Positions 1-8,803 of a stretch of DNA of 29,333 nt are shown in pieces. Each line of letters opens with the position of its first letter. Position 1 is the first letter of the stretch. The notes below the pieces were generated by a model. It had not been told where the DNA came from, did not search any database, and saw nothing but the letters and a program-made list of their open reading frames with translations. The position numbers were made by a program, and so were the translations under genes. Source of the DNA: an uncultured Clostridium sp. (GTDB taxonomy: Bacteria > Bacillota > Clostridia > Peptostreptococcales > Peptostreptococcaceae); contig USRS01000020.1 in assembly GCA_900557165.1 (NCBI GenBank), positions 1-29,333 of the forward strand, read 5' to 3'.

Positions 1-1202
1 TAGGGGGAATGAGTAGTTTGGCACAGAACAACACGAATTCTCCGTATTCACGTTACGGGTATGGTATTCTGGAAGATAATGCGGTCGGTGCGAATCGAGG
101 AATGGGCGGAGTCGGATATGGATTTCAAAGTGGACGACAGATTAATATAAAGAATCCGGCTTCGTATGCAGCGATGGATTCTTTGACATTTCTTTTCGAC
201 ATAGGAGTCAGTTTGCAAAATACATGGATGAAAGAAAATTCCTTGAAAGAATCTGAAGTAAACGGAAACTTAGATTATGTCGCTTTGCAGTTCCCATTGG
301 GGCGTCATATGGCGGGAAGTGCCGGATTGACACCGTTCTCTTCGGTAGGATACAGTTTTGGCGGTTCGATTCCGAACGGTTCTTATACACAAGTCGGGGA
401 AGGTGGTATCAGTCAGGCTTTTATCGGATTGAGCGGACATATCTATAAAGGCCTTTATCTCGGGGCTAATGTGTCATATCTTTTTGGAAATATAGAGCAT
501 ACCACGACTTTGTTGCCTACGGATAATACGATCGGAAGTATTTTCTTGAAAAAATTGCATGTTTCGGATTTTCGAGTTGAGTTCGGGTTACAATATACGC
601 ACAATATAAATAAGAAAAACCGGATTACCGTAGGGGCGGTTTATACTCCAGAGAAAAAATTGCTCGGCCGTACTTATACTTATGAGGAAATTTATTCTAC
701 AACTTCCGGGTCGACTTCTGTATCGAGATCAGATTCATCGAGTATAAAATCGAGATATTCTCTTCCTACCTCCATAGGTGCAGGTTTTACCTATGTATGG
801 GATGAACGATTGACTGTAGGAGCTGATGTCACTTTTCAGGATTGGAGCAGTGTGAGGTATGACGGAGTGAAAGACAGTTTGAACAATCGTTTAAAAGTGG
901 CCATTGGTGCGGAGTTTTTGCCAAATCCGATGTCGGGGAATTATATGAAGCGTATGCGTTATCGGTTAGGGGCATTTTATAATCATTCTTATCTCAAAGT
1001 CAAGGGATGTGATATAGATGAATATGGGATTACTTGCGGTTTCGGATTTCCAGTAAAACGAGATAAATCTATATTGAACCTTTCTTTGGAATATTTAAAT
1101 AGGCAATCTACGCCGACATCATTTATTCGTGAAAACTTTTTAAGGGTTTCATTGAGTCTTACCTTTAATGAACTTTGGTTCTTTAAACGGAAATTTGAAT
1201 AA
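1..1202 (+). CDS. Bacteroidales outer-membrane beta-barrel protein, 5' end cut by the window
   Basis: The frame is open back to the first base. The ATG at 9 is unlikely to be the start: the residues around it (GGMSSLAQNNTNSPYSRYGYG) look like the end of a signal peptide, with cleavage expected after SLA, so the true start lies upstream of the window. The mature part is rich in alternating hydrophobic/polar strands and glycines (GGVGYGF, ASYAAMDSLTFLFDIGVSL), and ends in strand-like segments near LRVSLSLTF. This fits a transmembrane beta-barrel resembling FadL/OmpP1-type proteins found in Bacteroides and relatives. Substrate and role cannot be read from the sequence. A terminator follows and lptC comes next, as is common for envelope clusters in this order. 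The identification as a Bacteroidales OMP is firm; the exact family is inference. Confidence 0.8.
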   Translation, partial: GGMSSLAQNNTNSPYSRYGYGILEDNAVGANRGMGGVGYGFQSGRQINIKNPASYAAMDSLTFLFDIGVSLQNTWMKENSLKESEVNGNLDYVALQFPLGRHMAGSAGLTPFSSVGYSFGGSIPNGSYTQVGEGGISQAFIGLSGHIYKGLYLGANVSYLFGNIEHTTTLLPTDNTIGSIFLKKLHVSDFRVEFGLQYTHNINKKNRITVGAVYTPEKKLLGRTYTYEEIYSTTSGSTSVSRSDSSSIKSRYSLPTSIGAGFTYVWDERLTVGADVTFQDWSSVRYDGVKDSLNNRLKVAIGAEFLPNPMSGNYMKRMRYRLGAFYNHSYLKVKGCDIDEYGITCGFGFPVKRDKSILNLSLEYLNRQSTPTSFIRENFLRVSLSLTFNELWFFKRKFE

Positions 1203-1220
1203 CCGTTGTTTTACAAAATA

Positions 1221-1267
1221 CAGAGAGATGTTGTTCGATAAAAAGAATAACATCTCTTTCTGTTTTT
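1221..1267 (+). terminator. Hairpin terminator after the outer-membrane protein gene
   Basis: AGAGATGTT (1224-1232) pairs with AACATCTCT (1249-1257), extended by a few further pairs at the loop side, and is followed by TTTCTGTTTTTTT. It lies just after the stop codon at 1200-1202. Confidence 0.7.
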
Positions 1268-1296
1268 TTATAAAAACAATAAAAAGAGAGATATTA

Positions 1297-1328
1297 ATTG
1301 CGGCTCTGTAACTAAATATTTAATTTTG
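1297..1328 (+). promoter_or_regulatory. Bacteroidetes-type promoter for lptC
   Basis: TAATTTTG at 1321-1328 matches the Bacteroidetes -7 element TAnnTTTG exactly. ATTG at 1297-1300, 20 bases upstream, resembles the -33 TTTG element. Transcription would start about 20 bases before the ATG at 1357. The match is to a known consensus; activity is inferred. Confidence 0.6.
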
Positions 1329-1356
1329 CCTTTAATATAAAGAACCGAAAAACAGA

Positions 1357-2040
1357 ATGAATACGATTCGCAGAACTTTATTAGGATTTCCGCTTACCGG
1401 TATTGCGTTTGCAGTGGCATTTATCTTAATGTCCGTTTTTTTTAGTTCCTGTGATAAGAAAGTAAAAAATGAAGTGGTTAAAGCCTTTTCAGATCCGCAT
1501 AAAGTTCCCTCGTTAAGTAGTTTCGATGTAACGACATTGATTTCGGATTCGGGAATTACTCGTTATCGTATCAAGGCTAAAGAATGGTTGATGTTTGAAA
1601 ATGCGAAAGAACCGTATTGGTTATTTCCGCAAGGAATTTATGTGGAAAAATTCGATGAGAATTTTCATGTAGATGCTTTTATTATGGGAGATTCAGCTAT
1701 TTTTTATAAATATAAGCAGCTTTGGGAACTCAGGGGGAATGTAAAGATGGCTAATTTGCAGGATGAAAGATTCTTTACCGAGTTACTTTTCTGGGATCAA
1801 AAAAAACGTGAGATATATTCGGATAGTGCCATTCATATTGAAAAAGTGGATCGCATAATAGAAGGGATCGGTTTTGTTTCTAATGAACCTATGACTCAGT
1901 ACACGATACGTCGGACAACCGGAATTTTTCCAATGAAATCGCCTGCCGAAGAACAGCGGGGTGAATCGGACAGTTTAAAAAATGTGAGAGATACGAATGC
2001 TCGTCGTTATGCACCGCAAAAGAAAGGAGAAAAATCATGA
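1357..2040 (+). CDS. lptC: LPS export ABC transporter periplasmic protein LptC
   Basis: The 227-residue product has an N-terminal hydrophobic segment (about residues 12-30) ending in a lipobox-like SSCDK, followed by the LptC beta-jellyroll pattern: a segment with YRIKAKEWLMFE, then PQGIYVEKFDENFHV, a strand ladder with SAIFYKYKQLWELRGNVKM, and the ELLFWDQKKREIYSDSAI segment typical of Bacteroidetes LptC. LptC passes lipopolysaccharide from the LptB2FG inner-membrane complex to the LptA bridge. The ATG at 1357 sits downstream of a good promoter and lacks a Shine-Dalgarno site, which is normal for Bacteroidetes. The stop overlaps the start of the next gene by four bases (ATGA), so the two are co-transcribed and probably translationally coupled. 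The charged C-terminal tail from about residue 195 is longer than the core domain needs. Confidence 0.85.
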   Translation: MNTIRRTLLGFPLTGIAFAVAFILMSVFFSSCDKKVKNEVVKAFSDPHKVPSLSSFDVTTLISDSGITRYRIKAKEWLMFENAKEPYWLFPQGIYVEKFDENFHVDAFIMGDSAIFYKYKQLWELRGNVKMANLQDERFFTELLFWDQKKREIYSDSAIHIEKVDRIIEGIGFVSNEPMTQYTIRRTTGIFPMKSPAEEQRGESDSLKNVRDTNARRYAPQKKGEKS

Positions 2041-3296
2041 CTACGGTCTTTATGATAATTATTCCATTGCTGTTGTCTGCATTTTTTTCGGGCATAGAAA
2101 TTGCATTTGTATCTTCAAATAAGGTCCGTTTTGAATTGGATATGAAGAAAAAGACGCTTCTTGGGCGTATTCTTAATTTATTCTATCATCATCAGGAAGA
2201 GTTCATTTCTACGATGCTTGTCGGCAATAACATCGCGTTGGTCATTTATGGCATCGGTATGGCCGATTTGCTCTCTCCGGTATTCTCCTTTATTTGGGAT
2301 CAGGAGATATTTATTATATTGGGACAAACTGTCGTATCGACATTGATCGTTCTTCTGACAGCCGAATTTTTGCCTAAAACTATTTTTCGGATTAATCCTA
2401 ACTTATCATTAAAAGTTTTTGCCATACCGCTTTATGTTTTTTATCTGTTGCTGTATCCGATTGCGAAATTTACATCATTGCTTTCATCCGGAATCTTAAA
2501 GATAGGAGGGGTTCGCATCGATCGGTCGGGGGATGATGGGACTATGAGTAAGGTCGATCTTGATTTTTTTATTCAACAAAGTATAGATAAGTCGCAGGGA
2601 GAAGCAGAAGTCGATACAGAAGTTAAAATTTTTCAGAATGCTTTGGACTTTTCTAATTTACGCATTCGTGAATGTATGATTCCCCGTACAGAGATTGTAG
2701 CGGTTGATATCGATATGTCATCGGAGAAGGATTTGGTTGCTCTATTTATTGAAACCGGACTTTCTAAAATTTTGGTTTATAGAGATAATATTGATAATAT
2801 ATTGGGTTATATACATTCTTCCGAAATGTTTAAACAAGCGGCAGATTGGAAGTCTTATATTAAGCCGATATTGTTAGTTCCGGAGACGATGACCGCTCAG
2901 AAATTAATGAAAAATTTGATGCAACAGAAAAAAAGTATCGCTGTCGTTGTGGACGAGTTTGGCGGAACTGCCGGTATTGTGACGCTTGAAGATCTGGTTG
3001 AGGAAATATTCGGAGATATTGAAGACGAGCACGATACGTTGAATTATATTGCCCGGAGAACCGGAGAAAACTGTTATGAGTTCTCAGGACGTGTCGAAAT
3101 AGAAAAGATTAATGAGCTTTTTGATATAGGGTTACCCGAGTCTGATGAGTATATGACAATTGCCGGATATATTCTTTATCATTATAAAACGATACCTAAG
3201 CCCGGAGAAACGATTGAAATAGAGAATTATAAATTTGAGATATTAAAAGGAAATAGAACCAAAATAGAGTTGGTGAAAATGAAAATTGAGAACTAA
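2037..3296 (+). CDS. CorC/HlyC-family membrane protein (DUF21, CBS pair, CorC_HlyC domain)
   Basis: The 419-residue protein begins with a DUF21 membrane domain (about residues 1-185; hydrophobic segments near 1-20, 60-105 and 125-155), then a pair of CBS domains (about 205-335, containing IRECMIPRTEIVAVD and VVVDEFGGTAGIVTLEDLVEEIFGDI) and a C-terminal CorC_HlyC domain (about 345-419). The DEFGG..GIVTLEDLVEE motif is diagnostic. Family members are linked to magnesium or cobalt efflux and to ion sensing through CBS nucleotide binding; in Bacteroidetes they are often labelled hemolysin-like or GldE-like without proof. The gene overlaps lptC by four bases. Family assignment is strong; the transported ion is not known. 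Confidence 0.88.
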   Translation: MTTVFMIIIPLLLSAFFSGIEIAFVSSNKVRFELDMKKKTLLGRILNLFYHHQEEFISTMLVGNNIALVIYGIGMADLLSPVFSFIWDQEIFIILGQTVVSTLIVLLTAEFLPKTIFRINPNLSLKVFAIPLYVFYLLLYPIAKFTSLLSSGILKIGGVRIDRSGDDGTMSKVDLDFFIQQSIDKSQGEAEVDTEVKIFQNALDFSNLRIRECMIPRTEIVAVDIDMSSEKDLVALFIETGLSKILVYRDNIDNILGYIHSSEMFKQAADWKSYIKPILLVPETMTAQKLMKNLMQQKKSIAVVVDEFGGTAGIVTLEDLVEEIFGDIEDEHDTLNYIARRTGENCYEFSGRVEIEKINELFDIGLPESDEYMTIAGYILYHYKTIPKPGETIEIENYKFEILKGNRTKIELVKMKIEN

Positions 3297-3321
3297 AGGA
3301 AATTTTTGACTTTACGATATG

Positions 3322-3349
3322 TTTGTAAATGCTTTTTTTCGTATCTTCG
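3322..3349 (+). promoter_or_regulatory. Possible Bacteroidetes promoter for the PpiD-like gene
   Basis: TATCTTCG at 3342-3349 resembles the TAnnTTTG -7 element with one mismatch, and TTTG at 3322-3325 lies 16 bases upstream, shorter than the usual 19-21. A second exact TAnnTTTG (TATGTTTG) occurs at 3318-3325 but has no well placed -33 element. Confidence 0.35.
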
Positions 3350-3406
3350 TGCACTTACTTGGAAAATAATTTAAAAAAATATAAAACTAAAAACACAATC
3401 TAATAA

Positions 3407-4415
3407 ATGGCTACGTTACAAAAAATCAGAGGTAAAGCCGGCCTTCTTGTCGGAGTGATCGGGGTGGCTTTACTGGCTTTTATCGTGGGAGACCTTTTAA
3501 ATTCAGGTCATACTTTCTTTAACATGAACCGCAATAAAATAGCGGTAGTTAACGGTAAAAAAATTACTCCGGAAGAATTTCAGGCACAAGTTCAGACTCG
3601 TACCGAAGAGATGCAGAATATGTATAGAAGACAATATGGCATGTCTCTTCCCGAAGGTGCAGCTTCTCGTATAAACAAGGAAGTATATGATCAGATGGTG
3701 CAGGATATTTTGTTGACGGATGCTACTGCCGAATTGGGCCTTACGGTATCTAAAGAAGAGTTGGCCGATTTGTTGCAGGGAGATAATATCGTGCCTATGG
3801 TAAAACAACAATTTACCGATCCTCAAACCGGAGTTTTTAATAAAGACTTGTTGTTGAATTTCTTGCAAGTGGTCCTTAATGAGGATGAGTCGAATCTTAA
3901 TGGAGAAATGGCACAACAGCTCAAAGCTCGACGCGAGGCTTGGTTAAATATTGAAAAGACAGTGAAACAACAACAGCTGGTCGGAAAATATTTTACTTTG
4001 TTGTCAAAATCTATGGCTCCGAATAAGTTCGATTTGGAAGCGGCTTATAACGGTGCTAAAAATAGTGTAGATTTTGCGTATGCAGAACAATCTTATACTT
4101 CTATACCCGATTCTACGGTAGTTATTAGCGAATCTGAGTTGAAAAATCTATACAACAAGCAGAAAGAAAACTTTAAGCAGGATGAAAAGCGTGAAGTAAA
4201 ATTCTTTGCAGTAGATATAGTTCCGAGTGAAGGTGATTATAAGATGACCGAAGAAAAGATTAATAACCTTAAAGAAAATTTTTCTACGACAGACGATATT
4301 GCCGGAATGTTGAGTTTTAATACGGATGTTCCTTATGTAGACGCATACGTTGCTCAAAGAGACATGGATCCGGAAATGAAAAAATTTGCAGAAACAGCTC
4401 AAATAAATGAAGTTT
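3407..4415 (+). CDS. PpiD/SurA-like periplasmic peptidyl-prolyl isomerase, 5' part only
   Basis: The first ~335 residues match the N-terminal half of a Bacteroidales PpiD-type chaperone: [19 protein letters not shown], a single membrane anchor (about residues 12-31), then the SurA_N-like helical domain beginning [20 protein letters not shown]. The complete family is about 700 residues with a parvulin rotamase domain in the second half; that domain is missing here. Around residues 325-338 the protein changes into the end of RidA (see the next entry), with no stop or shift in frame. The change coincides with a move from Bacteroidales-like to AT-rich clostridial codon use, so I read this as a truncated gene at an artificial join. 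The end coordinate is approximate within about 4,380-4,420. Confidence 0.8.
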
Positions 4416-4522
4416 ATGCTGAATTCTTTGGTGAAAATAAACCAGCTAGAGCATGTGTTGAAGTTGCTAGATTACCAAAAGACGTTAAAGTTGAAATAGA
4501 AGTAATAGCAGTTGTAAAATAA
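4402..4522 (+). CDS. ridA: RidA family enamine/imine deaminase, 3' fragment only
   Basis: The last ~40 residues of the frame ([18 protein letters not shown], then [21 protein letters not shown]) are the conserved C-terminal part of RidA/YjgF proteins, including the arginine in ARACVEV that binds the substrate carboxylate. RidA hydrolyses reactive 2-aminoacrylate released by PLP enzymes. A full protein is about 125 residues; the first two thirds are absent and are replaced by PpiD sequence. A strong Gram-positive terminator follows directly. Whether the fragment begins at 4402 or a few codons either side cannot be settled, because both parents may share the codons for INEVY. Confidence 0.8.
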
Positions 4523-4547
4523 TATAAAAATATAACCTAAATTTAAC

Positions 4548-4580
4548 AAAAATGACCATCGCAGATGGTCATTTTTGTTT
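4548..4580 (+). terminator. Terminator after ridA
   Basis: AAAAATGACCATC (4548-4560) pairs perfectly with GATGGTCATTTTT (4564-4576) across a three-base loop, ending in a T run. This is a textbook Firmicutes intrinsic terminator. Confidence 0.9.
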
Positions 4581-4636
4581 ATAATTATTAATATGATAGT
4601 AATTTAAAATTAGCATAATCAAAAGGAGATGGAGTT

Positions 4637-5899
4637 ATGGAAACATCCATTCATGCAATAGCATGTAATAAGTTATTAATTTTATTTGCAACAATAGCTA
4701 TAACGGGGATTATTTGTAGCAAAGGAAGTGAATTAATAAACATTCCTGATGTAGTGTTATTTTTAATTGTTGGTATTTTTTTAGGGCCATCAGTACTTCA
4801 AATAATTGATATATCTCAATTTCAATTAGAAAATCAATTAATATTAACCTTTGGATCAGCATTTATTTTATATATGGGTGGAAAAGAGGTCAGCTTAAAG
4901 GTTCTAAAAAATGTTAAGATATCTGTATTTTTATTATCTACTTTAGGGGTCGTTATAACTTCTTTTCTTATGGCAAAATTAATTGGACTTAATTTTCAAA
5001 TTAGTTTTATGACTTGTTTGTTGGCAGGATCAATAATCGCATCAACAGACCCCGCTACAATCGTACCAATATTTAATCAAGTTAAAATAGATAAAAAAGT
5101 TAAACAGACTGTTATTAGTGAATCTGCACTAAATGATGCTACAGGAGCTATAATGACTGTTGCGGTATTGTCCATAATTATGGGAGGAAAATTTTCTATA
5201 CAACAAAATATTTACAGTCTTTGTATTATGATTATAGTAGGAATAATGGTAGGTTTAATTACAGGATTAGTTTTATTATTTCTAGTCAATGATAGCCCAA
5301 AAGGTATTTTTAAAGATTATACACCTATAATATCAATTTTATCTGTAATTATAGCTTATGAGCTTTCAACTTATTTAGGTGGAAGTGGTTATATGTCATG
5401 CTTTATAGTTGGATTAGTTACAGGCAACAAACAAAATTTTAAGTTATGGCTTAGCCAAAAACACTATGATGCAGATTGTCATGTGGCAGAAACTGTAGGT
5501 ACTATTTGTAGAATGTGTATATTTATAATTTTAGGTAGTCAAGTGCAACTTGATGTATTATTTAAGTATTTAGGTCCGTCTTTAATATGTGTGTTAGGAT
5601 TTATATTTATAGTAAGACCTATCTGTGTATTAGCATGTACTTTGGTTGATAGAAAGGCAAAATGGAATAAAAATCAAATATTATTTATGATGTGGGTAAG
5701 AGAAACAGGAGTAATTCCTGCGGCTCTTTGTGGGATTATTACATCTATGAAAGTTCCAGGAAGTGAAATAATATCATCTATCGTATTTCTGACAATATTA
5801 ATAACATTGATATTACAAGGTAGTACAACAAAATTTGTGGCAAGAAAGTTACATTTATTAGATGAGGAAGTTGCTGTAGATAAAGATAGTGAAAATTAA
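4637..5899 (+). CDS. CPA-family cation:proton antiporter
   Basis: The 420-residue protein is hydrophobic throughout with about 11-12 membrane helices. It shows the cation/proton antiporter core: ASTDPATIVPIF (residues 135-146) and ESALNDATGAI (162-172), where Asn166-Asp167 is the ND pair expected of electroneutral CPA1-type Na+/H+ exchangers. Family members exchange Na+ or K+ for H+ across the cell membrane for pH and salt homeostasis. No TrkA-type nucleotide-binding domain is attached: the frame ends shortly after the last helix in a charged tail. The start has a good ribosome site (AAAGGAGATGG, 4622-4632). The gene sits between its own terminator and that of ridA, so it is probably monocistronic. 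Ion preference is not visible. Confidence 0.88.
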   Translation: METSIHAIACNKLLILFATIAITGIICSKGSELINIPDVVLFLIVGIFLGPSVLQIIDISQFQLENQLILTFGSAFILYMGGKEVSLKVLKNVKISVFLLSTLGVVITSFLMAKLIGLNFQISFMTCLLAGSIIASTDPATIVPIFNQVKIDKKVKQTVISESALNDATGAIMTVAVLSIIMGGKFSIQQNIYSLCIMIIVGIMVGLITGLVLLFLVNDSPKGIFKDYTPIISILSVIIAYELSTYLGGSGYMSCFIVGLVTGNKQNFKLWLSQKHYDADCHVAETVGTICRMCIFIILGSQVQLDVLFKYLGPSLICVLGFIFIVRPICVLACTLVDRKAKWNKNQILFMMWVRETGVIPAALCGIITSMKVPGSEIISSIVFLTILITLILQGSTTKFVARKLHLLDEEVAVDKDSEN

Positions 5900-5955
5900 G
5901 ATAAAAAATATAGTGTAAATTATTTAATTTATACTATATTTTTATCTTTTTTTGT
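5898..5955 (+). terminator. Terminator after the antiporter gene
   Basis: A long AT-rich hairpin with arms at about 5898-5920 and 5927-5948 (one bulged A and one G-U pair) is followed by a run of T at 5947-5953. The first arm overlaps the stop codon. Confidence 0.75.
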
Positions 5956-6071
5956 AATGTATATTAAAATAAATAATAATATAAAAAGTTATTACTGTAT
6001 AGAAATGGCTTGTGATATCATATAATAAATGCTAAAAATTGTATGACAATGTAATAGAAAGGGGAAATAAA

Positions 6072-7388
6072 ATGAAACTTTGGGGAGGACGATTTAGAAG
6101 TGAAGAAAATAAACTAATGGAGGAGTTTAATAAATCTTTTGGTTTTGATTCACTTTTATATAAAAAAGATATAGAGGGAAGCTTAGCACATGTTTATATG
6201 CAAGTTCAAGTGAATTTGCTTACAAGAGAAGAAGGGGAAATTATAATTAATGGATTAAAATCTATTGAAAAAGATATAGAAGAAGGAAAATTACTTCTTG
6301 AAGGAAATTATGAAGATATACATAGTTTTATTGAAATTAATTTGATAGATAGAGTAGGAGATGTAGGTAAAAAACTACATACTGGAAGAAGTAGAAATGA
6401 TCAAGTAGCTGTTGACATGAGATTATTTGCAAAGGATAAATGTAGAGAAATAATTAACTATGTAGAGAAATTAAAAAGTACTTTAAAAGAAGTAGCTTAT
6501 AATAATCCTATTATAATGCCAGGTTATACTCATCTTCAAAGAGCACAAGTAGTGACTTTTAAACATCATCTTATGGCTTATTATAATATGCTAGATAGAG
6601 ATAGTAAAAGATTAAATAATGCTTTAGAAATATTGGATGAAAGTCCTTTAGGTTGTGGAGCTTTGGCAGGAACTACACATAATATTGATAGAAATATTAC
6701 TTGTGAAAAATTAGGTTTTAAAAAGCCTATGGATAATTTTATGGATGGAGTAAGTGATAGGGATTACTTATTAGAACTTATGAGTGATTTTTCAATAATT
6801 ATGATGCACTTAAGTAGACTTAGTGAAGAATTAATACTTTGGAGTTCTCAAGAATTTAAATTTATTGAATTAGATGATTTATACTCAACGGGAAGTTCTA
6901 TTATGCCACAGAAGAAAAATCCTGATGGAGCTGAATTGATAAGAGGAAAAACTGGTAGAGTTTATGGAAATTTAATTTCATTACTTACAGTTATGAAGGG
7001 GTTACCTTTAGCTTATAATAAAGATATGCAAGAAGATAAAGAAGGATTTTTTGATAGTGTTAATACACTTTCAATGTGTCTTCAAATAATGGAGCAAATG
7101 ATAGCTACTTTAAAAATCAGAGAAGATAATATGAAAAAAGCTGTCAAAGGTGGATTTTTAAATGCTACAGAAGTTGCAGACTATTTAGTAAATAAAAATG
7201 TAGCCTTTAGAGATGCCCATGGGATTGTGGGTCAAATTGTGATTTACTGTGAAGATAATGAAAAAGCAATAGAAGATTTATCACTAGAAGAACTTAAGTG
7301 TTTTTCTGAAGTTTTTGATGAAGATATTTATGATTTTATAGATTATGAAAATATTTTAAATAAGGGGATTAAGAAAAATTTAAAATAA
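6072..7388 (+). CDS. argH: Argininosuccinate lyase
   Basis: The 438-residue protein splits argininosuccinate into arginine and fumarate, the last step of arginine synthesis. It begins MKLWGGRF, as most ArgH proteins do. Visible motifs are TGRSRNDQ (104-111), GYTHLQRAQ (151-159) and the fumarase/lyase signature GSSIMPQKKNPD (274-285), which holds the mobile loop with the catalytic serine. I chose the ATG at 6072 with AAAGGGG just upstream; the frame can be extended to a TTG at 6039, but that would add a non-conserved leader. argG, the usual partner, is not in this window, and terminators on both sides make argH look monocistronic. A TATAAT occurs at 6021-6026 but lacks a good -35. Confidence 0.95.
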   Translation: MKLWGGRFRSEENKLMEEFNKSFGFDSLLYKKDIEGSLAHVYMQVQVNLLTREEGEIIINGLKSIEKDIEEGKLLLEGNYEDIHSFIEINLIDRVGDVGKKLHTGRSRNDQVAVDMRLFAKDKCREIINYVEKLKSTLKEVAYNNPIIMPGYTHLQRAQVVTFKHHLMAYYNMLDRDSKRLNNALEILDESPLGCGALAGTTHNIDRNITCEKLGFKKPMDNFMDGVSDRDYLLELMSDFSIIMMHLSRLSEELILWSSQEFKFIELDDLYSTGSSIMPQKKNPDGAELIRGKTGRVYGNLISLLTVMKGLPLAYNKDMQEDKEGFFDSVNTLSMCLQIMEQMIATLKIREDNMKKAVKGGFLNATEVADYLVNKNVAFRDAHGIVGQIVIYCEDNEKAIEDLSLEELKCFSEVFDEDIYDFIDYENILNKGIKKNLK

Positions 7389-7390
7389 AA

Positions 7391-7420
7391 AATAAGATGG
7401 ATTTGATCCATCTTATTTTT
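7391..7420. terminator. Shared terminator between argH and the convergent carboxypeptidase gene
   Basis: AATAAGATGGAT (7391-7402) pairs perfectly with ATCCATCTTATT (7406-7417) across a three-base loop. A run of A precedes it and a run of T follows it, so it can serve both convergent genes. Confidence 0.88.
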
Positions 7421-8723
7421 ATCTTCTACGTTTATTAGAATTTATTGATTTTCTTTTTTTTATATTTTTCTTTTTTCTTATTTTAGATGCTAAAAATAAA
7501 ATGAATAGAGTAACTAATGCTAAAACAAGTCTAATTGAATATTTAATTATATTTTTATTAGTTAAAAATCCAAAGAAACTATTTAAATCATTTTGAGCAA
7601 CTAAATCTATAGTTTTTTCTAAAGTTTTTCCGTTGTATATTTCTAGTGTACCTACTTTATCACCTTTTTTTATTGGTAAATTGTAGTCTAATTTTGACTT
7701 TGCAGTATAATTTTCAGATGCAGAGTTACCTTTTTCTAAGACTACTTTATAATTAAATGCTGGTGTATAAAGTAATTCTTTTTCTTTAGTAAATAAAACT
7801 CTTTTTGTTTTTGTATAATCATCTTTATTGATTATTGTTTTAGTATAATAAGTATCAAAGGCATAATCTATAAGAGTTCTAGAGTCTACATATACGTCAG
7901 TACCATGGTCTTTAAAAACAGCACATATAACTCTCATATCATTTTTTACAGCACTTGACAATAAGCATCTTCCGGCATCATCAGTATATCCTGTTTTAAT
8001 ACCATCAACTATATCATACTTTATATCAATAAGTTTGTTTTTATATTTAATTTTTTCAGTTGATGTTAAAAATTTATTTGTGTTGAAAAATACTCTATTT
8101 GTAAAACACCTATAATTGTCTGTATCACTTTTTTCAAATGTTATTGATTTTGTACTTACTATTTCCCTTATAATTTCATTGCTCATAGCTTCTCTAGCTA
8201 TTAAAGCCATATCATAAGCTGTAGTATAGTGGTCTTTATCTGGTAATCCATGAGGATTATTGAAATGAGTATTATTAGCTCCGATTGATTTTGCTTCTTT
8301 ATTCATTAATTTAGCAAAATCAGCTTTATTACCAGATACATACTCAGCTAATACTTCAGCAGCATCATTAGATGAATGTATTAGCAAACCTTGTAGTAAT
8401 TGTTTTACAGTAAAAATTTCCCCTTTTTCTAAATACATACTTGAACCATCTACAAAAAGATGTTTATCAATTTCTATAGGCGTATTTAGATTTTTAACGT
8501 TTTTTACAACTAAATAAGCAGTCCATATCTTTGTCGTTGAAGCTGGATATACTTTTTTATCTCCGTCCTTTTCATAAAGAACTTTACCAGTTTCATAGTC
8601 TAAAACTACTGAATTTGGAGAAGAAATAGATACATCTTTACTATCAGCAAAAGAAGAAATTGGACTTAAAAAAGTTGTTATAGAAAGAAGAAATACTATA
8701 ACCAAAGATAAAAACTTCTTCAT
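7419..8723 (-). CDS. D-alanyl-D-alanine carboxypeptidase (S11 family, DacA/PBP5-like)
   Basis: This secreted and membrane-tethered enzyme trims the terminal D-Ala from peptidoglycan stem peptides. The 434-residue product has a signal peptide (about 1-26, ending SSFADS). It carries the three penicillin-binding motifs: Ser62-x-x-Lys65 in PASTTKIW, Ser117-x-Asn119 in HSSNDAAE, and Lys243-Thr-Gly in DGIKTGYTDDAG. A PBP5-type C-terminal beta domain follows (about 290-380), then a transmembrane helix (about 396-418) and a very basic tail (KIRKKKNIKKRKS). A true helix plus basic tail replaces the amphipathic anchor of E. coli PBP5. The ribosome site GGGAGG is at 8730-8735. The gene is divergent from the comEA-like gene, with an 80-base shared control region (8724-8803) in which I see no clear promoter. 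Which DacA paralogue this is cannot be told. Confidence 0.93.
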   Translation of the reverse strand: MKKFLSLVIVFLLSITTFLSPISSFADSKDVSISSPNSVVLDYETGKVLYEKDGDKKVYPASTTKIWTAYLVVKNVKNLNTPIEIDKHLFVDGSSMYLEKGEIFTVKQLLQGLLIHSSNDAAEVLAEYVSGNKADFAKLMNKEAKSIGANNTHFNNPHGLPDKDHYTTAYDMALIAREAMSNEIIREIVSTKSITFEKSDTDNYRCFTNRVFFNTNKFLTSTEKIKYKNKLIDIKYDIVDGIKTGYTDDAGRCLLSSAVKNDMRVICAVFKDHGTDVYVDSRTLIDYAFDTYYTKTIINKDDYTKTKRVLFTKEKELLYTPAFNYKVVLEKGNSASENYTAKSKLDYNLPIKKGDKVGTLEIYNGKTLEKTIDLVAQNDLNSFFGFLTNKNIIKYSIRLVLALVTLFILFLASKIRKKKNIKKRKSINSNKRRR

Positions 8724-8803
8724 ATATAACCTCCCAATTTTAATCTTGTATTTTAGTATATCATATTTTTGGTAATAATAGAATTAAGGAGGTATAAAAA
8801 ATA

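Noticed and set aside
1..4400. Horizontal transfer of a Bacteroidales envelope island into a Gram-positive host
   Set aside because: LPS export and outer-membrane genes would have no use there, and no integrase, transposase or attachment site is seen at the boundary.
3407..4522. A natural PpiD-RidA fusion protein
   Set aside because: The join cuts both proteins in mid-domain and coincides with a switch of phylum in gene content, promoter type and base composition. A chimera explains all of this.
6039..6071. TTG at 6039 as the argH start
   Set aside because: It adds eleven non-conserved residues, while ATG 6072 has AAAGGGG and gives the standard MKLWGGRF start.
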